DNA from: Sulfurovum sp.
GTDB lineage: Bacteria; Campylobacterota; Campylobacteria; Campylobacterales; Sulfurovaceae
Assembly (NCBI GenBank): GCA_020721385.1
Contig: DYMW01000046.1
Location: 1-12,239 of the forward strand
Length of the DNA stretch: 12,239 nucleotides
Direction of reading: 5' to 3'
Part shown: one piece after another, positions 5,463-12,239 of the stretch
Numbering within the stretch: the first letter of the stretch is position 1
Layout of the letters: each line of letters opens with the position of its first letter
Translations under genes and position numbers: made by a program
Notes under the pieces: model-generated
Databases searched by the model: none
What the model saw: the letters and a program-made list of their open reading frames with translations, nothing else
What the model was told of the DNA's origin: nothing

Positions 5463-8329
5463 TGAAACGTCTATTTATTTTACTCTTTATCACCACCAAC
5501 TTGGCTCTTTCTACAACACCCATTGACTGGGCGAGTAAAGAGTATCAAGATTTTAGAACCTTCCCACGAATCAGTAAAGCTTATGCCATGATTGATGAGG
5601 GAAACACTAAAGAAGCACGAGTACTTTTGGAAAAGGCATTAAAAATTGACCCCAATAATGAAAATGCTATCAATCTACTCATGAACATTTGTCTAAAAGA
5701 GAAAGACAATACATGTATTAATAAATATGTTGACCAAGCCAAAGATGTTAATTTGGGCTACTTTTACAAAAATAAAGCTCAAAATGCCAAAGAAAATAAA
5801 AACTATAAAGAGGCCATTGATTTTGCCAATCAATCACTTGAATATGATTTAAAACCTGATGATGTTTATTTTATTACTTTGATTAAATTTGATGCCTATC
5901 TCAAACTTAAAGATTATGACAACGCCGATAAAGTGATAGAACGCGATAAATTAACCATTCCCACCCTTTTAAAGTGGTCAAAAGTGAGTGATAACTTTAA
6001 AGAAAGTGACTATGCCTATCAATTGGCTTCAGAATTGCCCAGTACACAAGAGTATTTAAAATGGCAAATTGAACTTTTATTAAAAAACAAACAGCACCAA
6101 GAAGCTTCTAAAAAAATGGAGACATTGTGTGAAATAGCTCCTACTAAAGCCAATAAAAAACAGCTCTTGTATCTTTATGATTTAACCCATCAAGATACAA
6201 ATATTGTTGAGGTTTATGAAAAAAAACTAAACGCCAAATGTGATGAGTATGCCTTAGAGTTTCTATTGGATTATTATAAAAATAACAAACAAGCACAAAA
6301 TGCTCTTTTGGAACAACACTATCCTTATGCCTGTTTACCTAAAGAGAAACAACTCAATCTTTCACTGCAATTGGTGGAGTATTTAAAAAAAAGCAATCCT
6401 AAAAAAGCCAAAAAAATCTCAAAAACATTAAGTAAAGAGATAGAAGCAAAATATGCACAACAAAACACTGCCACCAATAAAATAGAACTGATGAACCTTT
6501 ATCAGCTTAATGGAGAAACGGCTAAAATCATGCAAATTCATGAAAAAACACTGGCAAAAAAATGTGATGAGTATGCCCTCTTAGCTCTATTGGATTACCA
6601 TAAAAAAAACAAAACCATGCAAAAAAAACTTTTAGAAAAACACTACCCTTATGCGTGTGTGGCTAAAAAGAAACGGGTTAGCCTTTCACTCCAACTGGTT
6701 AGCTTATTGGATGAAAAAAATCTTACTCGAAAAAAAGAGATTATAGAACAACTCAATAAAAAAGATATTGACTCCTCTTTTTATATGGACATTTCAAACA
6801 TCTATGTTGGTTTAAACGACTATCAAAAGAGTATTGATTATGCACTTGATTACGTAAAAAGCCATCCCAATAACACTTTAGCCATCAAAAACATTGGGTA
6901 TTCTTATTATAAATTGGAGCAAAAAGATTTATCGGTACACTATCTGTTACAAGCTTCAAAATTAGACCCCAATGATTTGGAACTTTTAAAAAACATTGGT
7001 TATTTGTGTATTGAGCTTAAACAGTACGATACTGCCATCTATTATTGGAATCTCTATCTTACTCAAACCAAAGACCCAACCGTACAATTAGAGTTGGCAT
7101 CACACTACTATTTTACACTCAAAGAGTACGATAAAGCAAAACAAGCACTCAAAGCCTATGAAGCATCAACCACGAAATACACCCATAAATATTATCTTTT
7201 AAAAGCCAAATTTGCCTATAAAAATAATGATTGTAAAATTGCTCTCTCTAGCTATGATAAAGCCCTCACCATACAACAAGACCAATCTGTAAACTATGAA
7301 TATATTCATCTGCTTCAAAAATGTCAACAAGAGGATAAAGCCCTGACGTTGATGCAAAATTTTAGTGATACCTATCCTGATAATTTACAGTATAAAAAAG
7401 AGTTGGCATACATGTATGAAAAACAGAAAAACTACCCTAAAGTGGTTCAAAAATTTGAAGAGATTGTTGAAAAAGAGCCTGAAAATCCATCCAATTATAA
7501 AGCATTGGCTTATGCCTATAAAAAAGTAGGTGATGAAGAAAAAGCCGTTGAATCGTTTAAAAATGCCATTGACCATGACAAAGAGAGCGACCCTGTTGAG
7601 TTGAAAAACATGAAACAAGCCATTGCACATGATTCTAAAGATTTCAATGTTTATCTCTCTCAATCACCAAGATTGGACAGTTACCAAAGTAATAAACAGG
7701 TATCTCCTATTAACAATGCGAGTTATGATGGATTTGGCGATGTTCGATTGAGCTATCAGCCAAGATTTTTACCCAAAAACACATTGGTATTTTTTGATGT
7801 ACTGCACGGGTATGACAATGTTAAACAAACCGCCCAACCAAGTGTCGGAATCAAATACAAACCACTCGATGATAAAAACATTCATCTTTCTGCCCAACAG
7901 ATGATAAAAGCAGGAAAATCAACACGCAGTGATACCCTTCTACAAGCCTCAATAGGAATCAGTTCAAGTAAAAAAAGCGACTCCAATCTCTATCAAAATC
8001 TGTACCTTGATACGGGATATTTTGCCAAAGCCAATTCCCTTATTGCCTATGGAAATTATGAAGCAGGAAAAGTTTACCATGTTAATAAAAATGTTGATGT
8101 TGCTCCTTATGTCACCACAGGAGGAACCTACAACAACAATAATAAGAAAAAGCAAAGTGTTACCAAACTCGATGTAGGCGTTGGCGTTGCAATGACCATG
8201 ACGCCTGATGACACCAAATATGAATCAGCACAATACATCAATAAATTAAAACTGGAAGCCAGACAAAAATATGCAGGAAATGCACAAGATAAAAATACTG
8301 TACGGCTACAGTGGGAGTTTTTCTATTAA
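5462..8329 (+). CDS. nfrA: NfrA-like outer-membrane exopolysaccharide exporter (TPR protein)
   Basis: The likely outer-membrane partner of the NfrB-like synthase. The 955-residue protein (E. coli NfrA is of similar size) has a Sec signal peptide (hydrophobic residues about 4-17) and then the NfrA hallmark: DFRTFPRISKAY followed by a TPR ending KIDPNN (about 30-66). Tetratricopeptide-type helical repeats fill the protein to about residue 710. From about 725 the sequence turns beta-rich and Gly/Ser/Asn-rich, with alternating strands to the end (WEFFY). This matches the NfrA C-terminal domain, and the terminal aromatic residue is the usual mark of a BAM-inserted barrel. In Pga, Bcs and Pel systems such TPR proteins guide the polymer to the outer membrane. 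Residues around 245-335 and 353-443 are an internal duplication. The start overlaps nfrB by one base; the 3' end overlaps the next gene. In E. coli NfrA is the phage N4 receptor component; phage use here is unknown. Confidence 0.82.
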   Translation: MKRLFILLFITTNLALSTTPIDWASKEYQDFRTFPRISKAYAMIDEGNTKEARVLLEKALKIDPNNENAINLLMNICLKEKDNTCINKYVDQAKDVNLGYFYKNKAQNAKENKNYKEAIDFANQSLEYDLKPDDVYFITLIKFDAYLKLKDYDNADKVIERDKLTIPTLLKWSKVSDNFKESDYAYQLASELPSTQEYLKWQIELLLKNKQHQEASKKMETLCEIAPTKANKKQLLYLYDLTHQDTNIVEVYEKKLNAKCDEYALEFLLDYYKNNKQAQNALLEQHYPYACLPKEKQLNLSLQLVEYLKKSNPKKAKKISKTLSKEIEAKYAQQNTATNKIELMNLYQLNGETAKIMQIHEKTLAKKCDEYALLALLDYHKKNKTMQKKLLEKHYPYACVAKKKRVSLSLQLVSLLDEKNLTRKKEIIEQLNKKDIDSSFYMDISNIYVGLNDYQKSIDYALDYVKSHPNNTLAIKNIGYSYYKLEQKDLSVHYLLQASKLDPNDLELLKNIGYLCIELKQYDTAIYYWNLYLTQTKDPTVQLELASHYYFTLKEYDKAKQALKAYEASTTKYTHKYYLLKAKFAYKNNDCKIALSSYDKALTIQQDQSVNYEYIHLLQKCQQEDKALTLMQNFSDTYPDNLQYKKELAYMYEKQKNYPKVVQKFEEIVEKEPENPSNYKALAYAYKKVGDEEKAVESFKNAIDHDKESDPVELKNMKQAIAHDSKDFNVYLSQSPRLDSYQSNKQVSPINNASYDGFGDVRLSYQPRFLPKNTLVFFDVLHGYDNVKQTAQPSVGIKYKPLDDKNIHLSAQQMIKAGKSTRSDTLLQASIGISSSKKSDSNLYQNLYLDTGYFAKANSLIAYGNYEAGKVYHVNKNVDVAPYVTTGGTYNNNNKKKQSVTKLDVGVGVAMTMTPDDTKYESAQYINKLKLEARQKYAGNAQDKNTVRLQWEFFY
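6170..6750 (+). repeat. Internal duplication in the nfrA-like gene (324-nt period)
   Basis: Two stretches of the encoded protein align without gaps at an offset of 108 residues. Both contain KCDEYAL (Cys260 and Cys368), LLDY, HYPYAC and LSLQLV in the same spacing. The DNA around both KCDEYAL copies is nearly identical (TGTGATGAGTATGCC at 6239 and 6563), which suggests a fairly recent tandem duplication rather than only TPR-type periodicity. The ends are approximate. Confidence 0.75.
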
Positions 8330-9254
8330 AACGTATCACTATGCCATTATCGCTATCATCCCTATTGTTCTACTCATAATGTTGTTTTTTTCAAGCTCTT
8401 TTGATACCAAAAAAGAAACGCCGATTAACTCAATCTTTTATCAACCACTCCTTAAAGATACAATGGAGTGGGATAATGTCTTTAAAGAGATGCACACCTG
8501 TCATATCGAAAAGCTTATCTTACAATGGAGTAAATATGATGTGGTAGATTTTATGCAAAGCGATAGCTGGTTAACTGAAATTCTATCACAGGCACAAAAA
8601 CATAATATTAAAGTCATTATAGGATTATATGGAGACAACAAGTACTTTAAAACCTTAGAAAATCCCACTACTGATGTACCAAAATATCTTAAATATCTCC
8701 TCAAGATGAATACCCTTCAAGCCAAAAAAGTTTACGCCATTGCTCAAAATTATAGTGCCTTTGATGGTTGGTATGTGTATGATGAGATTGACGATACCAA
8801 CTTTAATACAACACCAAAAGAAGAGGCATTAAAAAATTATCTGCAATCCTTAGCATCGACTCTTAACACCATTACCAAACGTCCGCTCTATATCTCTGGC
8901 TATTTTAGCAATGCCATGTCACCCCTAGAATACACCCGTATGTTTTCCAATATCACCCAAAAAAACTATACCGTTTTACTCCAAAGTGGAATTGGGGCAA
9001 ACTTGGTGGACAACAACAACAGCAGTCTTTATATGCGTACCTTTTCAGAACAGTTCCAAGGTCAATTCATTCCTATTGTTGAGGGATTTACAATGAAAGA
9101 TTCGAACATTACCGCCATTGAATTTAAAGCATTAGAAGCACAAATTGACCTCTTAAAAAGCAGTGCCAACATTCACCAAACTTCTCTTTTTTCATTACGT
9201 TATTTCTTAGATAAAAAATTATTACACAATTATAAAACAAAATATTGTAATTAA
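8271..9254 (+). CDS. Membrane-anchored DUF4434-type glycoside-hydrolase-like protein
   Basis: A 327-residue protein with one N-terminal membrane helix (about 24-44) and a periplasmic domain of alternating beta and alpha segments like a TIM barrel. It shows IFYQPLLKD (55-63), LILQWSKYD (82-90), VIIGLYGD (115-122) and FDGWYVYDEID (164-174). This pattern fits the DUF4434 family, which is related to glycoside hydrolases; Glu172 is the likely acid/base. Expected role: trimming or processing the exported polymer in the periplasm. I recall that E. coli has a third gene, ybcH, beside nfrBA, which may be the counterpart, but I cannot verify it. The start is uncertain: ATG at 8271 (GGAAG 12 nt upstream) or 8280, overlapping nfrA by 59 or 50 nt. 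The next ATG (8379) would cut the anchor. Translational coupling is likely. No cleavable signal peptide is evident. Confidence 0.7.
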   Translation: MQEMHKIKILYGYSGSFSIKTYHYAIIAIIPIVLLIMLFFSSSFDTKKETPINSIFYQPLLKDTMEWDNVFKEMHTCHIEKLILQWSKYDVVDFMQSDSWLTEILSQAQKHNIKVIIGLYGDNKYFKTLENPTTDVPKYLKYLLKMNTLQAKKVYAIAQNYSAFDGWYVYDEIDDTNFNTTPKEEALKNYLQSLASTLNTITKRPLYISGYFSNAMSPLEYTRMFSNITQKNYTVLLQSGIGANLVDNNNSSLYMRTFSEQFQGQFIPIVEGFTMKDSNITAIEFKALEAQIDLLKSSANIHQTSLFSLRYFLDKKLLHNYKTKYCN

Positions 9255-9272
9255 TTGCTCTTTTTAGAGCAA
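9255..9272 (+). terminator. Weak hairpin after the DUF4434 gene
   Basis: TTGCTCT and AGAGCAA pair perfectly (7 bp) around a TTTT loop, directly after the stop at 9254. Only a short mixed A/T run follows, so it is not a strong intrinsic terminator. It may attenuate transcription into wecB or protect the 3' end of the upstream message. Confidence 0.35.
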
Positions 9273-9284
9273 ATTGGATACAAT
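9255..9284 (+). promoter_or_regulatory. Possible internal promoter of wecB
   Basis: TTGCTC (9255-9260), an 18-bp spacer and TACAAT (9279-9284) form a fair sigma70 match 35 bp before the wecB ATG. The 65-bp gap before wecB contrasts with the overlapping genes upstream, so wecB may be expressed partly on its own. The ribosome site (AAAGAAA) is modest. The -35 overlaps the hairpin stem, so one of the two readings may be fortuitous. Confidence 0.35.
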
Positions 9285-9319
9285 TTTATGTGTAATAAAA
9301 AATAATAGAAAGAAACATA

Positions 9320-10504
9320 ATGAAAAAAATATTAATTGTATTTGGAACCCGACCAGAAGCCATTAAAATGGCTCCATTAGTAAAAGCATTTGAAACATAT
9401 AGAGCTGATTTTGATGTAAAGGTGTGTGTTACCGCACAACACAGAGAGATGCTAGATCAAGTCTTAGAAATCTTTGAGATTACCCCTGACTATGATTTAA
9501 ACATTATGAAAGCAGGACAAGATTTGTATGATGTTACTGCCAATGTACTGCTAGGAATGCGTGAAGTCTTAGAAAGCTTTGTTCCTGATGTGGTCTTGGT
9601 TCATGGTGATACCACCACCACCAGTGCCACTTCGTTGGCATCGTTTTATCAAAAAATTGCCGTAGGTCATGTTGAAGCAGGTCTTAGAACGGGTAATCTC
9701 TATAGCCCTTGGCCAGAAGAAGCCAATCGTCAAATTACAGGTGTTTTAGCCAACTACCATTTTGCTCCAACCACCACCAGTCAAAACAATCTAATCAAAG
9801 AGAATAAAAATCCTCACAACATCGTGGTTACAGGAAATACGGTTATTGATGCACTTTTTTTAGCCTTAAATAAAATCAATCAAAATCAAACCCTACAAAA
9901 AAGAATTGTTACCCAAATCACCAACAGTGGCTATACCATTAAAAATGATAAAAAAGTTATTTTGGTTACAGGACACCGACGAGAAAATTTTGGTCAAGGA
10001 TTTATTGATATTTGCCAAGCTTTAAAAACATTGGCTATCAACAATCCTACCGTAGATATTGTCTACCCTGTTCACCTCAATCCCAATGTTCAAAAGCCTG
10101 TTAATGCCCTACTTAGAGAAATTTCTAATGTCTATTTAATTAACCCTTTACAGTATGAATCGTTTATCTATTTAATGAATCAATCGCACTTTATTATTAC
10201 CGATAGTGGGGGTGTACAAGAAGAAGCCCCATCCTTGGGAAAACCTGTATTGGTCATGAGGGACACCACCGAGCGACCTGAAGCAATTGACGCAGGAACG
10301 GTTAAATTGGTAGGAACCAATCCTAAAAATATTATACGTGAAGCACAGAAACTTCTTGATGACAATGAAGCATATAGACAAATGAGTCAAGCCCATAATC
10401 CTTATGGAGATGGAAAAGCTTCCAAAAACATTATAAAGTTTTTAAAAATGAGACTTATACCAAATGAAGAGAGTGAAGAGGTCATGGAAGTAGAGGAAGC
10501 TTAA
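9320..10504 (+). CDS. wecB: UDP-N-acetylglucosamine 2-epimerase (non-hydrolysing)
   Basis: A cytoplasmic enzyme that interconverts UDP-GlcNAc and UDP-ManNAc. The 394 residues match WecB/MnaA in length, with two Rossmann-type lobes. Key residues are all present: GTRPEAIKMAP (9-19), HGDTTTT with Asp97, GHVEAGLRTG with Glu119, SPWPEEANR with Glu133, VTGHRRENFG with His219, and the allosteric/substrate segment SGGVQEEAPSLGKP. These correspond to Asp95, Glu117, Glu131 and His213 of E. coli WecB. The tail is acidic (NEESEEVMEVEEA). No UDP-ManNAc dehydrogenase (wecC) gene is in the window, so the product is more likely used directly by the NfrB-like synthase than turned into ManNAcA. In E. coli the nfr polymer needs WecB from a distant locus; here the gene follows the synthase genes. 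It ends in a palindrome facing the convergent deacetylase gene. Confidence 0.95.
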   Translation: MKKILIVFGTRPEAIKMAPLVKAFETYRADFDVKVCVTAQHREMLDQVLEIFEITPDYDLNIMKAGQDLYDVTANVLLGMREVLESFVPDVVLVHGDTTTTSATSLASFYQKIAVGHVEAGLRTGNLYSPWPEEANRQITGVLANYHFAPTTTSQNNLIKENKNPHNIVVTGNTVIDALFLALNKINQNQTLQKRIVTQITNSGYTIKNDKKVILVTGHRRENFGQGFIDICQALKTLAINNPTVDIVYPVHLNPNVQKPVNALLREISNVYLINPLQYESFIYLMNQSHFIITDSGGVQEEAPSLGKPVLVMRDTTERPEAIDAGTVKLVGTNPKNIIREAQKLLDDNEAYRQMSQAHNPYGDGKASKNIIKFLKMRLIPNEESEEVMEVEEA

Positions 10505-10513
10505 AGCTTCCTC
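10493..10513. terminator. Palindrome between convergent wecB and deacetylase genes
   Basis: GAGGAAGCTT (10493-10502), one central A, and AAGCTTCCTC (10504-10513) form a perfect 10-bp inverted repeat. As RNA it would give an 8-bp stem with a TTAAA loop on either strand. It contains the wecB stop codon and lies 4 bp from the stop of the opposite gene. There is no T-run on either side, so it is not a classic intrinsic terminator, but position and symmetry suggest a shared bidirectional 3'-end hairpin. Confidence 0.5.
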
Positions 10514-10517
10514 GACA

Positions 10518-12239
10518 TTACTCTACCAACGTTGGAGCAGATACAAACTCATATCCTGCTTGTTGTAAACCAGGAATAATCTGTTTCAAATAGGTGTCCC
10601 CAAAATACGGATGATAATAAAAACTTGCCACTCCATCTCTAACCACTTTTAGTTTTTCTGCAAAATGAATGGTATCACTAGGCATCAATGCTCTGTATCC
10701 TTCATTAGGTACATCCACAATATTATGAATGTTCTCTGGAATAATCGTCTTTCCATACACATCTTTTTGAATCACATAAGGAAAAAACTGTCCAACAAAT
10801 TGATATTTCAAATCCATATCACTGCTCTCTTCATTGGGATAATACAATACTCTTGCATATTGAACAGGATAAACTTCTGCAATCGATCTGTAATGATTGG
10901 CTCCTGCCATATAATGAGGTGCTTCCCATGCAAATGCACTTAATCCCAATTGAGTTAAAATCTCTTTACCTGTTTGGATTCTATTTTTTGCCCATATTCC
11001 TGAATCATCTCCTATCGGATAGAGATAACTATAAGACAAATCAACATTCTCTACAACCCGCATAAACTCAAAATCATCTCCACTTAATCCATTATAAGGA
11101 TTTCTGATTTCTGATTCTGCTTCACTTAAACTTTTATGATACTGATGGCTTGTACCATGTTGAACAATTGTAACAAGTCCCTCTTCTGATAAGTTAAACA
11201 GTGTTTGTCCAATAATTGAATTAGATAACAGTTCGGTTGTTGGTACACCATTATTTTCAATTCCCAACGGGTCTTCATAGATAGGAATGGTTGCAACCGA
11301 GAAAGAGATATTTTGGGTTCGCATAAAGTTAGCAATCACATTTAAATCATCAATGTCTGTTCTAGCATCCACATCTTCTAAACGCATAATGGCTTTGTGT
11401 GACTCTTCATGAAGCATTCCAAGCATATCATGCAACACATCTGAAAATGCCAAATATCGATCCTCTTCGGACATGTATGAAAATGGTACATCACCAACAA
11501 ACCAAAACTTTCCACCTCTGGTAATGTACGGGCTAATTGGGGTATTGGTTCCTGCAATGGTTGAATAGGAAGTTGCAAAAATTGTTGCTTTATTGCTATC
11601 GAAAATATCTATTAGATTCAATTCTAGTGAACATGCATATCGATTGCTACCTTCATTCTCACAAAGTGAGACATCTGAACCTGGCGTTGCAAAGGGAATG
11701 ACACCTTTAAAAAGTTCTGTATTTTTATACTTCACTCTATTGTATTTTGCCTGAGAAATTGTATTAAACGCAATTCCAAATTTATCAACAAACGTGGTAT
11801 TGCCCAAATTATTCTCTTCCCAATAGTTCTCTAAATCATCAAGATTGTAATTTATCCACACAATGGTTCTATCTTTGGTTGCCACATCGGTATAAAAATT
11901 TTCATAACTTGTTCGTTCTGCTGAACCTTCGGCATAACTGTTCAAAGCCCCATAACTGCTACCAATATAGAAAACTGCTCTTTTATCACTCATCTCATTT
12001 TTCACATAAGTGGTTGCGGGTTTAGAGACCACATCAACATTAAAATGTCCCAATAAGTTTTCAAGAAAAATAGCATTACTTTTACCCACATGACCATAAG
12101 CACCTGCAGTGTCATACAAAATAAGCACTTTATTGCTTGTACTCTCTGGCTGTACCACCGAAACTGTTCGACTCACCTCTACGGCTTGATTGCCATTCGC
12201 ATCACCAACATTATAGGTTACATAATAGGTTCCAATCGT
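10518..12239 (-). CDS. DUF2334-type polysaccharide deacetylase, 5' part missing
   Basis: The 3' portion of a large protein, likely secreted, that should remove acetyl groups from a polysaccharide. The frame has no stop up to the right edge, and 21 further codons upstream of the GTG at 12176 continue an Ig-like strand pattern (GTYYVTYNVGDANGNQ, then SRTVSVV), so the GTG is not the start. After the Ig-like piece comes an alpha/beta domain (KVLILYDTAGAYGHVG, VFYIGSSYG, VWINY), perhaps glutamine-amidotransferase-like. The deacetylase core follows: MRLEDVDARTD (Asp pair near 11373, metal-binding in NodB-like folds), QHGTSHQYH (His-x3-His near 11157), WEAPHY, and YYHPYFG near the C-terminus. Position opposite wecB, 13 bp apart, suggests it acts on the polymer made by the nfr-like operon; that link is inference. 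Activity depends on the metal site, which looks complete. It could also be a cell-surface adhesin-enzyme unrelated to the operon. Confidence 0.78.
   Translation of the reverse strand, partial: TIGTYYVTYNVGDANGNQAVEVSRTVSVVQPESTSNKVLILYDTAGAYGHVGKSNAIFLENLLGHFNVDVVSKPATTYVKNEMSDKRAVFYIGSSYGALNSYAEGSAERTSYENFYTDVATKDRTIVWINYNLDDLENYWEENNLGNTTFVDKFGIAFNTISQAKYNRVKYKNTELFKGVIPFATPGSDVSLCENEGSNRYACSLELNLIDIFDSNKATIFATSYSTIAGTNTPISPYITRGGKFWFVGDVPFSYMSEEDRYLAFSDVLHDMLGMLHEESHKAIMRLEDVDARTDIDDLNVIANFMRTQNISFSVATIPIYEDPLGIENNGVPTTELLSNSIIGQTLFNLSEEGLVTIVQHGTSHQYHKSLSEAESEIRNPYNGLSGDDFEFMRVVENVDLSYSYLYPIGDDSGIWAKNRIQTGKEILTQLGLSAFAWEAPHYMAGANHYRSIAEVYPVQYARVLYYPNEESSDMDLKYQFVGQFFPYVIQKDVYGKTIIPENIHNIVDVPNEGYRALMPSDTIHFAEKLKVVRDGVASFYYHPYFGDTYLKQIIPGLQQAGYEFVSAPTLVE
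12153..12239 (-). other. Partial bacterial Ig-like (DUF5011-type) module
   Basis: The last 29 codons at the right edge, read on the minus strand, encode TIGTYYVTYNVGDANGNQ followed by AVEVSRTVSVV. The G-T-Y-x-V-T-Y-x-V-x-D-x-x-G-N pattern with a closing R-T-V-x-V is the C-terminal half of DUF5011-type Ig-like domains, which usually occur as tandem repeats in large secreted proteins. It is cut by the window edge, so repeat number and signal peptide cannot be seen. Confidence 0.75.

Noticed and set aside
5462..8329. Phage N4-like receptor role for the NfrA-like protein
   Set aside because: That role is specific to E. coli and phage N4; nothing in this window indicates a phage, so only the export role is proposed.

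Overview
The window looks like chromosomal DNA from a free-living member of the Campylobacterota (Sulfurimonas/Sulfurovum/Arcobacter-like). The reasons are low GC, AT-rich intergenic DNA, and an htrA / hspR / cbpA cluster of the kind known in Campylobacter and Helicobacter. This is inferred from gene content and style; no genus can be fixed from the sequence alone.

Left part (1-3646): protein quality control and small membrane proteins. A periplasmic HtrA/DegP protease (+) ends tail-to-tail, 2 bp apart, with the heat-shock repressor gene hspR (-). hspR overlaps the end of the DnaJ-like co-chaperone gene cbpA (-). cbpA has a consensus sigma70 promoter (TTGACA, 18 bp, TATAAT) whose -35 is covered by a HAIR-like inverted repeat, so HspR probably represses its own operon. 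Upstream lie a four-helix membrane protein of unknown function and an AtpZ/AtpI-like protein, overlapping by one base and transcribed leftward.

Middle (3647-3998): a 352-bp divergent intergenic region with promoters facing both ways and two inverted repeats, one a perfect 14-bp repeat just before the exopolysaccharide operon.

Right part (3999-10504, +): a compact exopolysaccharide locus. An NfrB-like inner-membrane GT2 polymerase (without the C-terminal c-di-GMP-binding region of E. coli NfrB) overlaps by one base an NfrA-like outer-membrane exporter (TPR superhelix plus beta-rich C-terminus). That gene overlaps one for a membrane-anchored DUF4434-type glycoside-hydrolase-like protein, and wecB (UDP-GlcNAc 2-epimerase, making UDP-ManNAc) follows. 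In E. coli the nfrA/nfrB exopolysaccharide (the phage N4 receptor) depends on WecB encoded elsewhere; here the sugar-nucleotide gene sits beside the polymerase and exporter genes, which points to a ManNAc-containing polymer.

Right edge (10518->12239, -): convergent with wecB is the 3' part of a gene for a DUF2334-type polysaccharide deacetylase. Its frame runs open through the window edge into a bacterial Ig-like (DUF5011-type) module, so its true start is outside the window. Together the polymerase, TPR exporter, hydrolase-like protein, sugar supplier and deacetylase resemble the Pga (PNAG) system, with the two PgaB activities on separate proteins. This reconstruction is the most interesting feature of the window and is an inference from domain content and gene order.
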